A stretch of DNA of 15,070 nucleotides. Origin: Fibrobacteres bacterium CG2_30_45_31 (GTDB lineage Bacteria; Fibrobacterota; Fibrobacteria; Fibrobacterales; Fibrobacteraceae). Below the pieces are notes generated by a model that saw only the letters and a program-made list of their open reading frames with translations, did no database searches and was not told the origin of the DNA. The DNA lies in assembly GCA_001873075.1 (NCBI GenBank), contig MNYL01000029.1, positions 1-15,070 on the forward strand, read 5' to 3'. The stretch's first letter is position 1. The number at the start of each line of letters is the position of its first letter. Below, piece by piece: positions 6,549 to 13,636 of the stretch. A program made the translations under genes and the position numbers.

Positions 6549-7956
6549 GGAAGGCCGTCCCGTGCTGACGTTTGATATAATGATTGATTTCACGATCTGC
6601 AGCCTGAATTTCAGCAATGATAGCCTTCTCAGGCCATTGATCTGAAGGAGAAGCGGTAATCAAATCAAAAATATTTCCAAAGCGACGGAGCAAAATATCA
6701 GTTTCAATTTCTCCCCAATAATGCACCGCTGGGTATGATTTAGAGTGCATCGCCATTTGCTGAAAAATTTGTCTTTTTTCATCTTCTTTGAAAAATGGAT
6801 ATTCGTAAGTAACATTCAATGCAGGCAAAAATCCCGTCGTACGAGACATGGAAAGCTGTACATCAGCACGTGTGGTAAGGTATCGAAGTAAAGCTTTAGA
6901 CTCCCGTTTGTGTTGAGTGAATCTGAAAATTGAAAGATTAGATCCTCCGGCAAAATACCAAGGTTCGTTGCCTTTCGGGGACGAAGGGGGTAACATACAA
7001 GAATAGTTTCGAGCAGTCACACTTTTAGCTTGCCCACCCAAAAAGCGTGGACTGTCAAGATAAATAGTTTTATTGGTGGCATCAAACCAAAAGGCAAATC
7101 GCCCTTCATCAAAATCAGAACTTACCTGGCTTGTATTTTTTCCCAAATTACGGCGGTTATTATAACCCATCCGCACTAAATCCAAATAGAACATGATTCC
7201 CGCGATAGAGGCCGAATCAGCAATGGTACTCCGCGTCGCCGTAGAATCCAGAAAATCACCACCAGCACCCCAAATCCAAGGCGCAAAATTATGAATCACA
7301 TTCCAGTCATGTTTTCCTGGGTAACCAATAGGTTCGACAGGAATACCTTCAATAACTAATTTCGCCTGCTGAATTTTTTTAAGTGTTTTTTTTAAATCAT
7401 TCCAGGTGACAATATCGGTGGACTTTACCCCAATCTGTGCAAGTACATCACGTCGAAAATAAAGAGGGCGAACATCTAAAAACCATGGAAATGAGGTCAC
7501 ACTATCAGAACCAATTGGACGCGCAAACCGCATCGCCGAAGGAACAAAAACAGAATCCCCACCCGCCAATTCCAACAAAGAATCTAAAGAAAGCAAAGCC
7601 CCCATTTGGGTAACAGAAGCAGCCCAAGTCGTTGGCATTTGAAGAATATCAGGCCCATTAGATGTGGTAGCCGCCGTCGTAATCTTCGTCCACGCAACGC
7701 TCCAATCAAGAACCGTCACTTCGACTTTAATCCCCGGATTTTCAAGTTCAAAATTTCGAAGAATACGATCCATGTCCGCTTCAGGATCAAGGCTGTTAGG
7801 CATAATCCACATTTGAAGCACCGTCTTTTGGCGTTCGGTTGAATAATCATCTTCACAGGATAAAACAACAGGGAGACAAAAGCAGAAAAACAGAGCAAAT
7901 ACAAGCCCTCGAACCCAAGACAAAAGTTTCCTTTTTTCTTTTATCGAAGTAGTCAA
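6538..7956 (-). CDS. Lipoprotein extracellular solute-binding protein (family 1, sugar type)
   Basis: A 472-residue substrate-binding subunit for the permease pair. A basic N-terminus (KEKRK, 6-10) and hydrophobic stretch (18-32) end in the lipobox V31-L32-S33-C34, so it is probably membrane-anchored by lipid. The mature protein starts like MalE/UgpB-type proteins: strand LQMWIMP, then RILRNFELENPGIKVEVTVL, a Trp-containing segment, and GPDILQMPTTWAASV. The start codon is TTG at 7956, which overlaps the stop of the ATPase gene (TTGA). AGGGGA lies 9 nt upstream, and the next Met is well past the signal peptide, so TTG is the only sensible start. The ligand cannot be read from sequence. The downstream permease begins inside its 3' end. 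Confidence 0.9.
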   Translation of the reverse strand: MTTSIKEKRKLLSWVRGLVFALFFCFCLPVVLSCEDDYSTERQKTVLQMWIMPNSLDPEADMDRILRNFELENPGIKVEVTVLDWSVAWTKITTAATTSNGPDILQMPTTWAASVTQMGALLSLDSLLELAGGDSVFVPSAMRFARPIGSDSVTSFPWFLDVRPLYFRRDVLAQIGVKSTDIVTWNDLKKTLKKIQQAKLVIEGIPVEPIGYPGKHDWNVIHNFAPWIWGAGGDFLDSTATRSTIADSASIAGIMFYLDLVRMGYNNRRNLGKNTSQVSSDFDEGRFAFWFDATNKTIYLDSPRFLGGQAKSVTARNYSCMLPPSSPKGNEPWYFAGGSNLSIFRFTQHKRESKALLRYLTTRADVQLSMSRTTGFLPALNVTYEYPFFKEDEKRQIFQQMAMHSKSYPAVHYWGEIETDILLRRFGNIFDLITASPSDQWPEKAIIAEIQAADREINHYIKRQHGTAFHEN

Positions 7957-9044
7957 TGAATACTTTCCCCTGTCGAAATATCAAACATCTGAATTTTAAG
8001 TTCATCAAGGCAAAGAAACAGCCGTTCACCCACTTCATGGTGAGTGCCCGCAGAAACACGTACGACCAAACTCAAATCGTTACAACGACTATAAATTAAA
8101 GTTTCTGGACCCAGAGGTTCAATCACTTCCACGGTAATAGGAATCGCTTTGGGCGAACTGGAACAAATGGAAAGATACTCCGGACGAATACCCATACGAA
8201 CACGAGGATACTTTTTAAGTATCGATGTCACGGAACTAAAAGCGGGAATAGACAATCCGGCTTTTTCAATAAAAATGTCATCCTGAATAAACTGAACAGA
8301 AAAAATATTCATGGGGGGAATACCGATAAATCCTGCGACAAATTCATTGGCCGGATGAGAATACAACTCCATTGGAGATCCAATCTGTTGAATTTTTCCT
8401 TCATTAAGGCAGACAATGCGATCCCCCATGGTCATCGCCTCTGTCTGATCGTGAGTCACAAAAACCATGGTTGATTGCAAGCGCGTATGCAACCGTCCCA
8501 ATTCGACTCTCATCTGGTTTCTCATCTTCGCATCTAAATTCGAAAGAGGTTCATCGAAAAGAAAAATACGAGGCTTGCGAACAATCGCCCGCCCCAGTGC
8601 CACACGCTGACGCTGCCCACCGGAAAGATGTTTGGGCTTTCTATCAAGAACAGATTCTAACTCCAGAATTTCAGCAGTTTCACGAACCCGTTCACGAATT
8701 TCATTTGAGGAGAACAAGCCTTTGAGTTTTAAACCAAACTCCAAATTTTCTCGCACGGTCATGTGAGGATAAAGGGCATGTGTTTGAAACACCATCGCTA
8801 TATCGCGATCTTTGGGTTCCAAATTAGAGGCATCGACACCACTAATCAATATTTCCCCACTCGTGGGAGAATCTAACCCGGCAATCATACGAAGCACGGT
8901 GGACTTCCCGCAACCGGAAGGTCCCACCAAGACAACAAATTCCCCCTCCTTAATTTCAAGAGAAAGAGAATCCACAGCAGCAGAAGCTCCTTGAAAGGTT
9001 TTAGAAACCCCAACTAGAGAGACGGATGCAGCTTTCGAATCCAT
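7953..9044 (-). CDS. MalK/UgpC-type sugar ABC transporter ATPase
   Basis: A 363-residue cytoplasmic ATPase that powers the importer. All catalytic motifs are intact: Walker A GPSGCGKST (41-49), Q-loop VFQTHALYP (Q87), signature LSGGQRQR (140-147), Walker B IFLFDEP with D164 and E165, D-loop SNLDA, and switch His in VTHDQ (H198). After the nucleotide-binding domain, residues 240-363 hold the MalK-like regulatory (OB/TOBE) region, with GIRPEYL as its landmark. That C-terminal domain is where MalK relatives can bind regulators or be inhibited. The ATG at 9044 is 3 bp after the stop of the receiver-like gene, and the gene overlaps the TTG start of the binding-protein gene, so translation is coupled on both sides. 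Confidence 0.95.
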   Translation of the reverse strand: MDSKAASVSLVGVSKTFQGASAAVDSLSLEIKEGEFVVLVGPSGCGKSTVLRMIAGLDSPTSGEILISGVDASNLEPKDRDIAMVFQTHALYPHMTVRENLEFGLKLKGLFSSNEIRERVRETAEILELESVLDRKPKHLSGGQRQRVALGRAIVRKPRIFLFDEPLSNLDAKMRNQMRVELGRLHTRLQSTMVFVTHDQTEAMTMGDRIVCLNEGKIQQIGSPMELYSHPANEFVAGFIGIPPMNIFSVQFIQDDIFIEKAGLSIPAFSSVTSILKKYPRVRMGIRPEYLSICSSSPKAIPITVEVIEPLGPETLIYSRCNDLSLVVRVSAGTHHEVGERLFLCLDELKIQMFDISTGESIH

Positions 9045-9047
9045 AGG

Positions 9048-9524
9048 TTACCGGGTAGCAGGCGTCTCGGGTTGCTTGGGCTGAGGCTTTTCAATATCAA
9101 AAAGCTTACGAAGAGGCTCTATCTTATAGCGGTTGCGTTCTTCGGGCAAGGTGAAAGGAGCAAGAGAGAGAGCCACCAGAATAGCCTCTGGATAATTGTT
9201 GACACATTTTACAAATTCACTCGCCGAAACGCCTTCTGTGTAGAAATCCACAACAAAGGTGTCCCAAGGCTCAGAATCCAGCAACTGAAGCGCTTCTTTC
9301 TCGGTTCCAACCCCTTTTACATAAGCACCCGTTAAAAGTCCAGACAGAACTTCAACGGCATCAGCACAACGCTTATCATCCGATTCCCAAACCATCACGC
9401 GACGGTCACTGTAGTCGCGAACCTGCATAGCACTTTCAAGATTATCCTCATTAGGAGCATCGTCAATCTTTTCGTCTTCTAATTCTTCAAAATCTTCTTC
9501 ATCATCAAACTTTTTATTTAACAT
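9048..9524 (-). CDS. Degenerate receiver (CheY-like) protein heading the ABC operon
   Basis: A 158-residue protein. Residues 5-30 are very acidic (DDEEDFEELEDEKIDD) and probably disordered. Residues 42-125 look like the first two-thirds of a response-regulator receiver: strand RVMVW, acidic pocket E47/D49/D50, a helix, strand TFVVDF with the candidate phospho-acceptor D93, then strand AILVALS with S120. The last third of a receiver, including the conserved Lys on strand 5, is not evident, and a Pro-rich tail (QPKQPETPATR) follows. No DNA-binding domain is present. This is a fold guess from pattern, not a firm family match. ATG 9524 is preferred, with AAAGGA 12 nt upstream. Alternatives are ATG 9536 (no room for a ribosome site) and GTG 9566. 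Its stop is 3 bp from the ATPase start, so it is the first gene of the transport operon and may tie its use or assembly to signalling. Confidence 0.7.
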   Translation of the reverse strand: MLNKKFDDEEDFEELEDEKIDDAPNEDNLESAMQVRDYSDRRVMVWESDDKRCADAVEVLSGLLTGAYVKGVGTEKEALQLLDSEPWDTFVVDFYTEGVSASEFVKCVNNYPEAILVALSLAPFTLPEERNRYKIEPLRKLFDIEKPQPKQPETPATR

Positions 9525-9570
9525 AGCCGAAACCATTCCTTTGAATTGGGAGATCGTTACAATCACATAA

Positions 9571-9576
9571 AATTTA
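9571..9576 (-). promoter_or_regulatory. Candidate -10 box for the ABC transporter operon
   Basis: On the minus strand, TAAATT at 9576-9571 lies 46 nt before the ATG at 9524. A start near 9563 would give a leader of about 40 nt that includes AAAGGA (9542-9537). It lies in the divergent gap shared with the hemolysin III gene. No clear -35 or operator is visible. Confidence 0.35.
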
Positions 9577-9649
9577 ACCTAAAATGATTTTTTTGTGGAC
9601 AAAGAACAAAAAACAACCCACCAAAAACACTTGTTCTTTTGAAAGTTTG

Positions 9650-9655
9650 TATATT
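9650..9655 (+). promoter_or_regulatory. Candidate -10 box (TATATT) for the hemolysin III-family gene
   Basis: TATATT ends 6 nt before ATG 9662, with no Shine-Dalgarno sequence between. This implies a leaderless or near-leaderless mRNA and supports 9662 over an upstream in-frame ATG at 9584, which would place the box inside the coding region. Confidence 0.45.
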
Positions 9656-9661
9656 CGAGCC

Positions 9662-10345
9662 ATGTCAGAAAAAAAGAAAGTCCACTTGCCTGAAATTTCG
9701 CAAGAAAGAGTACTTCGCGTCGAACTCGCCAATGCACTCATCCACGGTTTTGGTGTTCTTTTTGCTCTGGCCAGCATCCCTGTTGTGACAGCCATCGCTG
9801 CAAGTATCCAAAATATTCCAGCAATCGTTGCCGCCGCTATTTATTCTTTCAGTTTTACCATGCTGTTCCTTTTCAGCACTCTCTATCACGCGGTACAAAA
9901 TCCGACCGCAAAAAAGATGCTGAAAGTTTGTGATCATATTTCCATTTACTTTCTCATTGCGGGCACGTACACCCCCCTTATTCTCATTTATCTTTTTAAC
10001 GGATTCGGAATAGCCTTACTCTCCATTTTGTGGGGACTCGCCCTCGTTGGAATTATTTTCAAAATATTTTCTGCTGGAAAGTACAAGCTTTTTAGCACGC
10101 TCCTCTATCTTGCCATGGGTTGGATTCTTATCGTCGGTGGCAAAACTTTTTTCACCACCGTTCCTCTGGATGTGATGATAATGATTGTCATCGGAGGTCT
10201 CCTATATTCCTTCGGAGCTATATTTTATATGAGTAAGCGGTTGGTATGGCACCACGTCATTTGGCATGCATTCGTTTTAGCCGCCGCCATTTGCCATTAT
10301 GTAGCCGTTCTATTAGGCGTTCTGCATAGCCCAGGAAGCGTATAA
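9662..10345 (+). CDS. Hemolysin III / PAQR-family integral membrane protein
   Basis: A 227-residue protein with about seven membrane segments, the standard size of the HlyIII branch of the PAQR/CREST superfamily. The family's metal-site motifs are all present: E21 with H28 (ELANALIHG), S72 to H76 (STLYH), D91-H92 (CDHISIYFLIAGTYTP), and the C-terminal H198, H202 and H212 (HHVIWHAF, then ICHY). These residues form the zinc site of CREST-type hydrolases. The name comes from a hemolytic activity reported for a Bacillus cereus protein; in most bacteria the role is unclear, and nothing here marks it as a toxin. It stands alone between a divergent transport operon and a downstream hairpin region, so it is probably a single-gene transcript. 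Confidence 0.92.
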   Translation: MSEKKKVHLPEISQERVLRVELANALIHGFGVLFALASIPVVTAIAASIQNIPAIVAAAIYSFSFTMLFLFSTLYHAVQNPTAKKMLKVCDHISIYFLIAGTYTPLILIYLFNGFGIALLSILWGLALVGIIFKIFSAGKYKLFSTLLYLAMGWILIVGGKTFFTTVPLDVMIMIVIGGLLYSFGAIFYMSKRLVWHHVIWHAFVLAAAICHYVAVLLGVLHSPGSV

Positions 10346-10355
10346 GAATCCACAA

Positions 10356-10407
10356 GTCTACAAAAGTGTAGACACAATCTCCCATTGTGATGCAATGTCT
10401 AATTTTT
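10356..10407 (+). terminator. Hairpin cluster after the hemolysin III gene, probable terminator with alternative pairing
   Basis: Three inverted repeats share bases. GTCTACA (10356-10362) pairs with TGTAGAC (10367-10373) across a 4-nt loop. CACAAT (10373-10378) pairs with ATTGTG (10384-10389). TAGACA (10369-10374) can instead pair with TGTCTA (10396-10401), enclosing CAAT/ATTG, and is followed by TTTTT at 10403-10407. The last form looks like a weak, AT-rich intrinsic terminator, and the first would compete with it. It starts 11 bp after the hemolysin III stop codon and lies about 90 bp before the Rel start. A second T-rich tract (10422-10437) follows. Confidence 0.5.
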
Positions 10408-10459
10408 ACCTCGTTGCATTCTGTTTTTTCTTCTTTTTCAAGTAATGTTCTGGCTTTTT

Positions 10460-10490
10460 TTGAACAATTTTAAGGTTTTTTTGGTAGATT
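10460..10490 (+). promoter_or_regulatory. Candidate promoter of the Rel gene
   Basis: TTGAAC (10460-10465) and TAGATT (10485-10490) are separated by 19 bp, slightly long for a housekeeping promoter. TAGATT ends 6 nt before the ATG at 10497, and no Shine-Dalgarno sequence is present, again suggesting a leaderless transcript. Confidence 0.45.
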
Positions 10491-10496
10491 TACCGT

Positions 10497-12644
10497 ATGC
10501 AAACGGCTACTTTACAAGCGAATCAAGAACACATTATTGATGTTCTGATGAAAAAAAATGAAGCCCTCGATGAAACGCTTCTCCGAGCTGCCGTAGCCTT
10601 TATTGCAGATGCTCATCAGGGCCAATACCGCAAAAGCGGTATGCCTTACACAGAACACCCCTATGAAGTCGCTAAGATCCTTGCGGATCTCAAGTTAGAC
10701 ACATCGTCTGTTCTCGCGGGACTACTGCATGATGTGGTGGAAGACACTCCTCACACCCTTGAAGAAATTCGTACAAAATTTGGTGAAGAAACCGCGTTTA
10801 TGGTCGATGCGGTGACCAAAATTTCAGCAGCCCAAAAACAGGATAATAAGACCGAACAAAAAGCGGAAACCTATCGCAAGTTTATCTCAGCGATGGCGAA
10901 AGACCCGCGAGTCATCATGATTAAAATTGCGGATCGTTTGCACAATATGCGAACTCTGCATTACATGAAACCAGAAAAACGGCGCGTCATCGCTCAAGAA
11001 ACTCTGGATATATACACTCCACTCACCCACCGATTTGGCTTGTACCGTTTCAAATCGGAACTAGAAGACCTTGCATTTAAGTACCTGAATCCTGATGAAT
11101 ACAAAAAGATCATCGCCCATCTTTTAAAAAGTAAAGAAGAGCGTGAAAATTATATCAAATCGGTCATCGGGCCTCTTCAGATCAAAATGGCTTTGGAAGA
11201 TTTTGATTGTACCATTCAAGGGCGCACCAAAAATATTTACAGCATCTATACGAAGATGCAAAATCGCGGTTGCGGCCTCGATGAAATTTTCGATATTTTT
11301 GCCATCCGCATTATTGTCGAAAGTATTCCTGAATGTTATCTAGCCCTAGGCTACGTACACAACCTCTGGACACCCCTTCAAAGTCTTTTTAAGGATTATA
11401 TAGCGACCCCAAAGCCCAATCTTTACCAAAGCATTCACACCATGGTCATCGGTCCCGACAATAAAATGGTCGAGGTGCAAATTCGTACCAAGGATATGGA
11501 TCTCACGGCAGAGAAGGGATTTGCTGCCCACTGGGCCTACAAACTAGAAACCCAGCGAAACGGCGAAGAACTCGCTTGGTTGGAACGCATGGCAAAGCTA
11601 CAATCGGAGATTCCAGATTCTGTGGAATTTCTTGAATTTTTGCGTGTGGACCTTAAACCCGAAGGGATTACCGTATTCACGCCCAAGGGTGATTCCATTG
11701 AGCTTCCCGTAGGTTCCACTGTTCTCGATTTTGCGTTTGCAGTACATACCAAGCTTGGCTTCCACTGTGTCGGAGCTCGCATTAACGATGATGTGGTAAG
11801 TATTGCCAAAGTAGTCCCCAATGGGGCAACCATTCAAGTTCTTAAAAGCCACAATCAAGAACCCAAACCAGAATGGTTGGAAATCGTCAAAACGATTAAG
11901 GCTAAACAAGAACTCCGTAGGTGGATGCGAACAAGCATTATTCAGCAGGCTCGTTCTTTAGGAAAAGAAATTTGGGAACGCGAACTCCGTATGTTTAAAA
12001 TTCAGGCAAAGAATCAACCGGACGCAGATACCATTTGTCGCTATTTCGGAGCCCCTAATATTGATGCCTTTTACGAACGCGTGGGGCAAGGAGAAATGCC
12101 CCTTTCCGATCTTCAGCGATTCATTCAGCCCTTGGCGGGGCCCGAATTCCAAGAAGGAAAAGAAAATTTTCCGTTCCGACTTTTCCTGAAAGATAAGAAC
12201 AACACGCACTCGCAACTTCCCGTACAAGTAGGAAACGAAGCGAGTTTCCTTATACACTTTGCTCCTTGTTGCGCACCAATACCTGGGGAGCCCATTGTTG
12301 GAGCATTGGTTCCTAAACGCGGCATTGAAGTTCACAAACAAAATTGCAAAGAATTGGAAAAAATTCCCCCATCCCGCCTTCTTGCGATGGAATGGAACGT
12401 CAATTCCACTCAAGAATTTACGAGTCATCTTTGCATAAAAACCGATTACAGAAAGGGTGTTACCGCAGATATTCTTACAGAGCTTACCAAATCCAATGCA
12501 AATTTAGATAGAATGAGTGCTGTTTTTACAAGAGATGCGGGGCGAATTCGCTTAGTTTTACGAGCCTCCCGCCGAGAGCAACTAGAAGGCCTTATTCGGA
12601 GTATTGAAAATATTCAAGGCGTTCATGAGGTAAAAAGAATATGA
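10497..12644 (+). CDS. rel: RelA/SpoT-homologue (p)ppGpp synthetase/hydrolase
   Basis: A 715-residue long RSH protein, the stringent-response enzyme that makes and degrades (p)ppGpp. The hydrolase domain (about 25-190) looks active: R45 (YRKSG), H54 (TEHP), H78-D79 (LLHDVVEDT) with E82-D83, and D146 to N150 (ADRLHNMRT). The synthetase domain (about 225-350) has GRTKNIYSIYTKM (242-254), the metal Asp D266 (FDIFAIRIIV), KPNLYQSIHT (306-315), E326 (VEVQIRT) and AEKGFAAHWAYK. The motif normally reading RxKD before YIA is LFKD here (297-300). A TGS domain (about 388-450), a helical region, a Cys-containing zinc-finger-like region (HFAPCCAPIPGE, C591/C592, then C617) and an ACT domain (about 645-715) follow. 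The downstream gene starts within its stop codon. Confidence 0.95.
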   Translation: MQTATLQANQEHIIDVLMKKNEALDETLLRAAVAFIADAHQGQYRKSGMPYTEHPYEVAKILADLKLDTSSVLAGLLHDVVEDTPHTLEEIRTKFGEETAFMVDAVTKISAAQKQDNKTEQKAETYRKFISAMAKDPRVIMIKIADRLHNMRTLHYMKPEKRRVIAQETLDIYTPLTHRFGLYRFKSELEDLAFKYLNPDEYKKIIAHLLKSKEERENYIKSVIGPLQIKMALEDFDCTIQGRTKNIYSIYTKMQNRGCGLDEIFDIFAIRIIVESIPECYLALGYVHNLWTPLQSLFKDYIATPKPNLYQSIHTMVIGPDNKMVEVQIRTKDMDLTAEKGFAAHWAYKLETQRNGEELAWLERMAKLQSEIPDSVEFLEFLRVDLKPEGITVFTPKGDSIELPVGSTVLDFAFAVHTKLGFHCVGARINDDVVSIAKVVPNGATIQVLKSHNQEPKPEWLEIVKTIKAKQELRRWMRTSIIQQARSLGKEIWERELRMFKIQAKNQPDADTICRYFGAPNIDAFYERVGQGEMPLSDLQRFIQPLAGPEFQEGKENFPFRLFLKDKNNTHSQLPVQVGNEASFLIHFAPCCAPIPGEPIVGALVPKRGIEVHKQNCKELEKIPPSRLLAMEWNVNSTQEFTSHLCIKTDYRKGVTADILTELTKSNANLDRMSAVFTRDAGRIRLVLRASRREQLEGLIRSIENIQGVHEVKRI

Positions 12645-13225
12645 GTATTCTTACCCATCCCACGGATCAAGCCACTCGAAATAGAGCCTTTAATTGCCGT
12701 ATGCGCAATCGTCATTACGAAGAAGTATACTACGCCTTTCGTGCCCTGAAACCCATTATCAATCAGCAAAATTTGGACGCGGATAGAAAAGCTTGGTTTG
12801 CTGCCATCGGGGTAAAAATTAATCGTTGTGAAGTTTCCTTAGAAACTTGTTTGGAATATGCACAGGCCGCTATTTTCTTTGGGAAAAGTGAGAAGATAAA
12901 TCTATTTTCGAAAGACAAACGTTGGGGTATTCTCCAGGAAGAAATTCTCTTGGTCTATTTTCTCATCGAATTACAGTCCACAATGCGCTACATTCTAACT
13001 CGCATCGAAACAGACAAAATGCTTCAAAGTTTGGATAAATCCATTCAATCACAAACAAATGAAGTTCATGAATCTGGATTCATATCCAATCTTCAAAAAA
13101 ATCTGAATGCGCTGAACGAAACCACCGCACAGGAATTTCGTGATTTGCACACCCATATTGAAGATCGGTTCGCTATTGGTAACGCGTTATTCGGAACATT
13201 ACAAGAGCTTCAGCATTTCTATTAA
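12641..13225 (+). CDS. Unknown 194-residue helical protein coupled to Rel
   Basis: The ATG at 12641 overlaps the Rel stop codon as ATGA, so translation is very probably coupled to Rel. I do not recognise the family. The sequence has no signal peptide and no clear membrane segment. Residues 20-85 look like paired amphipathic helices, including NRHYEEVYYAFRALKPII and CLEYAQAAIFFG. A more hydrophobic helix lies at 98-121 (ILLVYFLIEL within it), and residues 122-175 are polar and could form a coiled coil (DKMLQSLDKSIQSQ). It contains Cys at 19, 63 and 70 in no recognised metal pattern. It is followed 24 bp later by nuoA with no terminator. A soluble, helical, cytosolic protein acting with Rel is an inference from position only. 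Confidence 0.75.
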   Translation: MSILTHPTDQATRNRAFNCRMRNRHYEEVYYAFRALKPIINQQNLDADRKAWFAAIGVKINRCEVSLETCLEYAQAAIFFGKSEKINLFSKDKRWGILQEEILLVYFLIELQSTMRYILTRIETDKMLQSLDKSIQSQTNEVHESGFISNLQKNLNALNETTAQEFRDLHTHIEDRFAIGNALFGTLQELQHFY

Positions 13226-13249
13226 TTTGATCATGGAGTTGTCATTTAT

Positions 13250-13636
13250 ATGGTGCTTTCAGAATATTTCATCTTAATCTTTTTCTTGCTCCTCGGAGCA
13301 GTCGTTGCGGGCGGAGCCATTGTCGTCGGCAAATTACTTGGGTACAAAAGTAAAGACACAAAAAATAAATTTCTCCCTTATGAATGCGGCATGAAAACCT
13401 TTGGTAATGCCCGCATTCAGTTTAAGGTAGGGTATTACCTTTTTGCGTTACTATTTCTGATTTTTGATATTGAAGCACTTTTTCTTTTTCCGGTCCTTAC
13501 GAATTTTAGGGCATGTATGGCAGGTAACACCGTCCTCATGCCCATTATCGTTTTTGGAGACCTCACCCTCTTTATACTTGTCTTAGTTTCCGGCCTTGCC
13601 TATGCATGGAAAAAAGGAATTTTGAAATGGGAGTAA
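13250..13636 (+). CDS. nuoA: NADH:quinone oxidoreductase subunit A
   Basis: A 128-residue membrane subunit of complex I. Three membrane segments (about 5-27, 60-82 and 94-118) surround the conserved matrix-side loop FLPYECGMKTFGNARIQFKV (41-60), whose Glu-Cys-Gly is the family hallmark and lies near the quinone site. The following FDIEALFLFPV (73-83), with its Asp and Glu pair, is also typical. GGAG (13235-13238) lies 11 nt before the ATG, a long but possible spacing. It is the first gene of the nuo operon seen here. Its 3' end overlaps the nuoB-nuoC fusion by 10 bp, and the gene before it is only 24 bp away. Confidence 0.95.
   Translation: MVLSEYFILIFFLLLGAVVAGGAIVVGKLLGYKSKDTKNKFLPYECGMKTFGNARIQFKVGYYLFALLFLIFDIEALFLFPVLTNFRACMAGNTVLMPIIVFGDLTLFILVLVSGLAYAWKKGILKWE

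Noticed and set aside
9525..9566. GTG 9566 as start of the receiver-like gene
   Set aside because: It is only 4 nt after the TAAATT box, too close for a transcript to include it comfortably, and there is no ribosome site before it; ATG 9524 has AAAGGA upstream. It is not fully excluded.
9662..10345. Hemolysin III as a virulence toxin
   Set aside because: The family name is historical. The protein is a PAQR/CREST-type membrane protein found widely in non-pathogens, and nothing nearby suggests toxin secretion.
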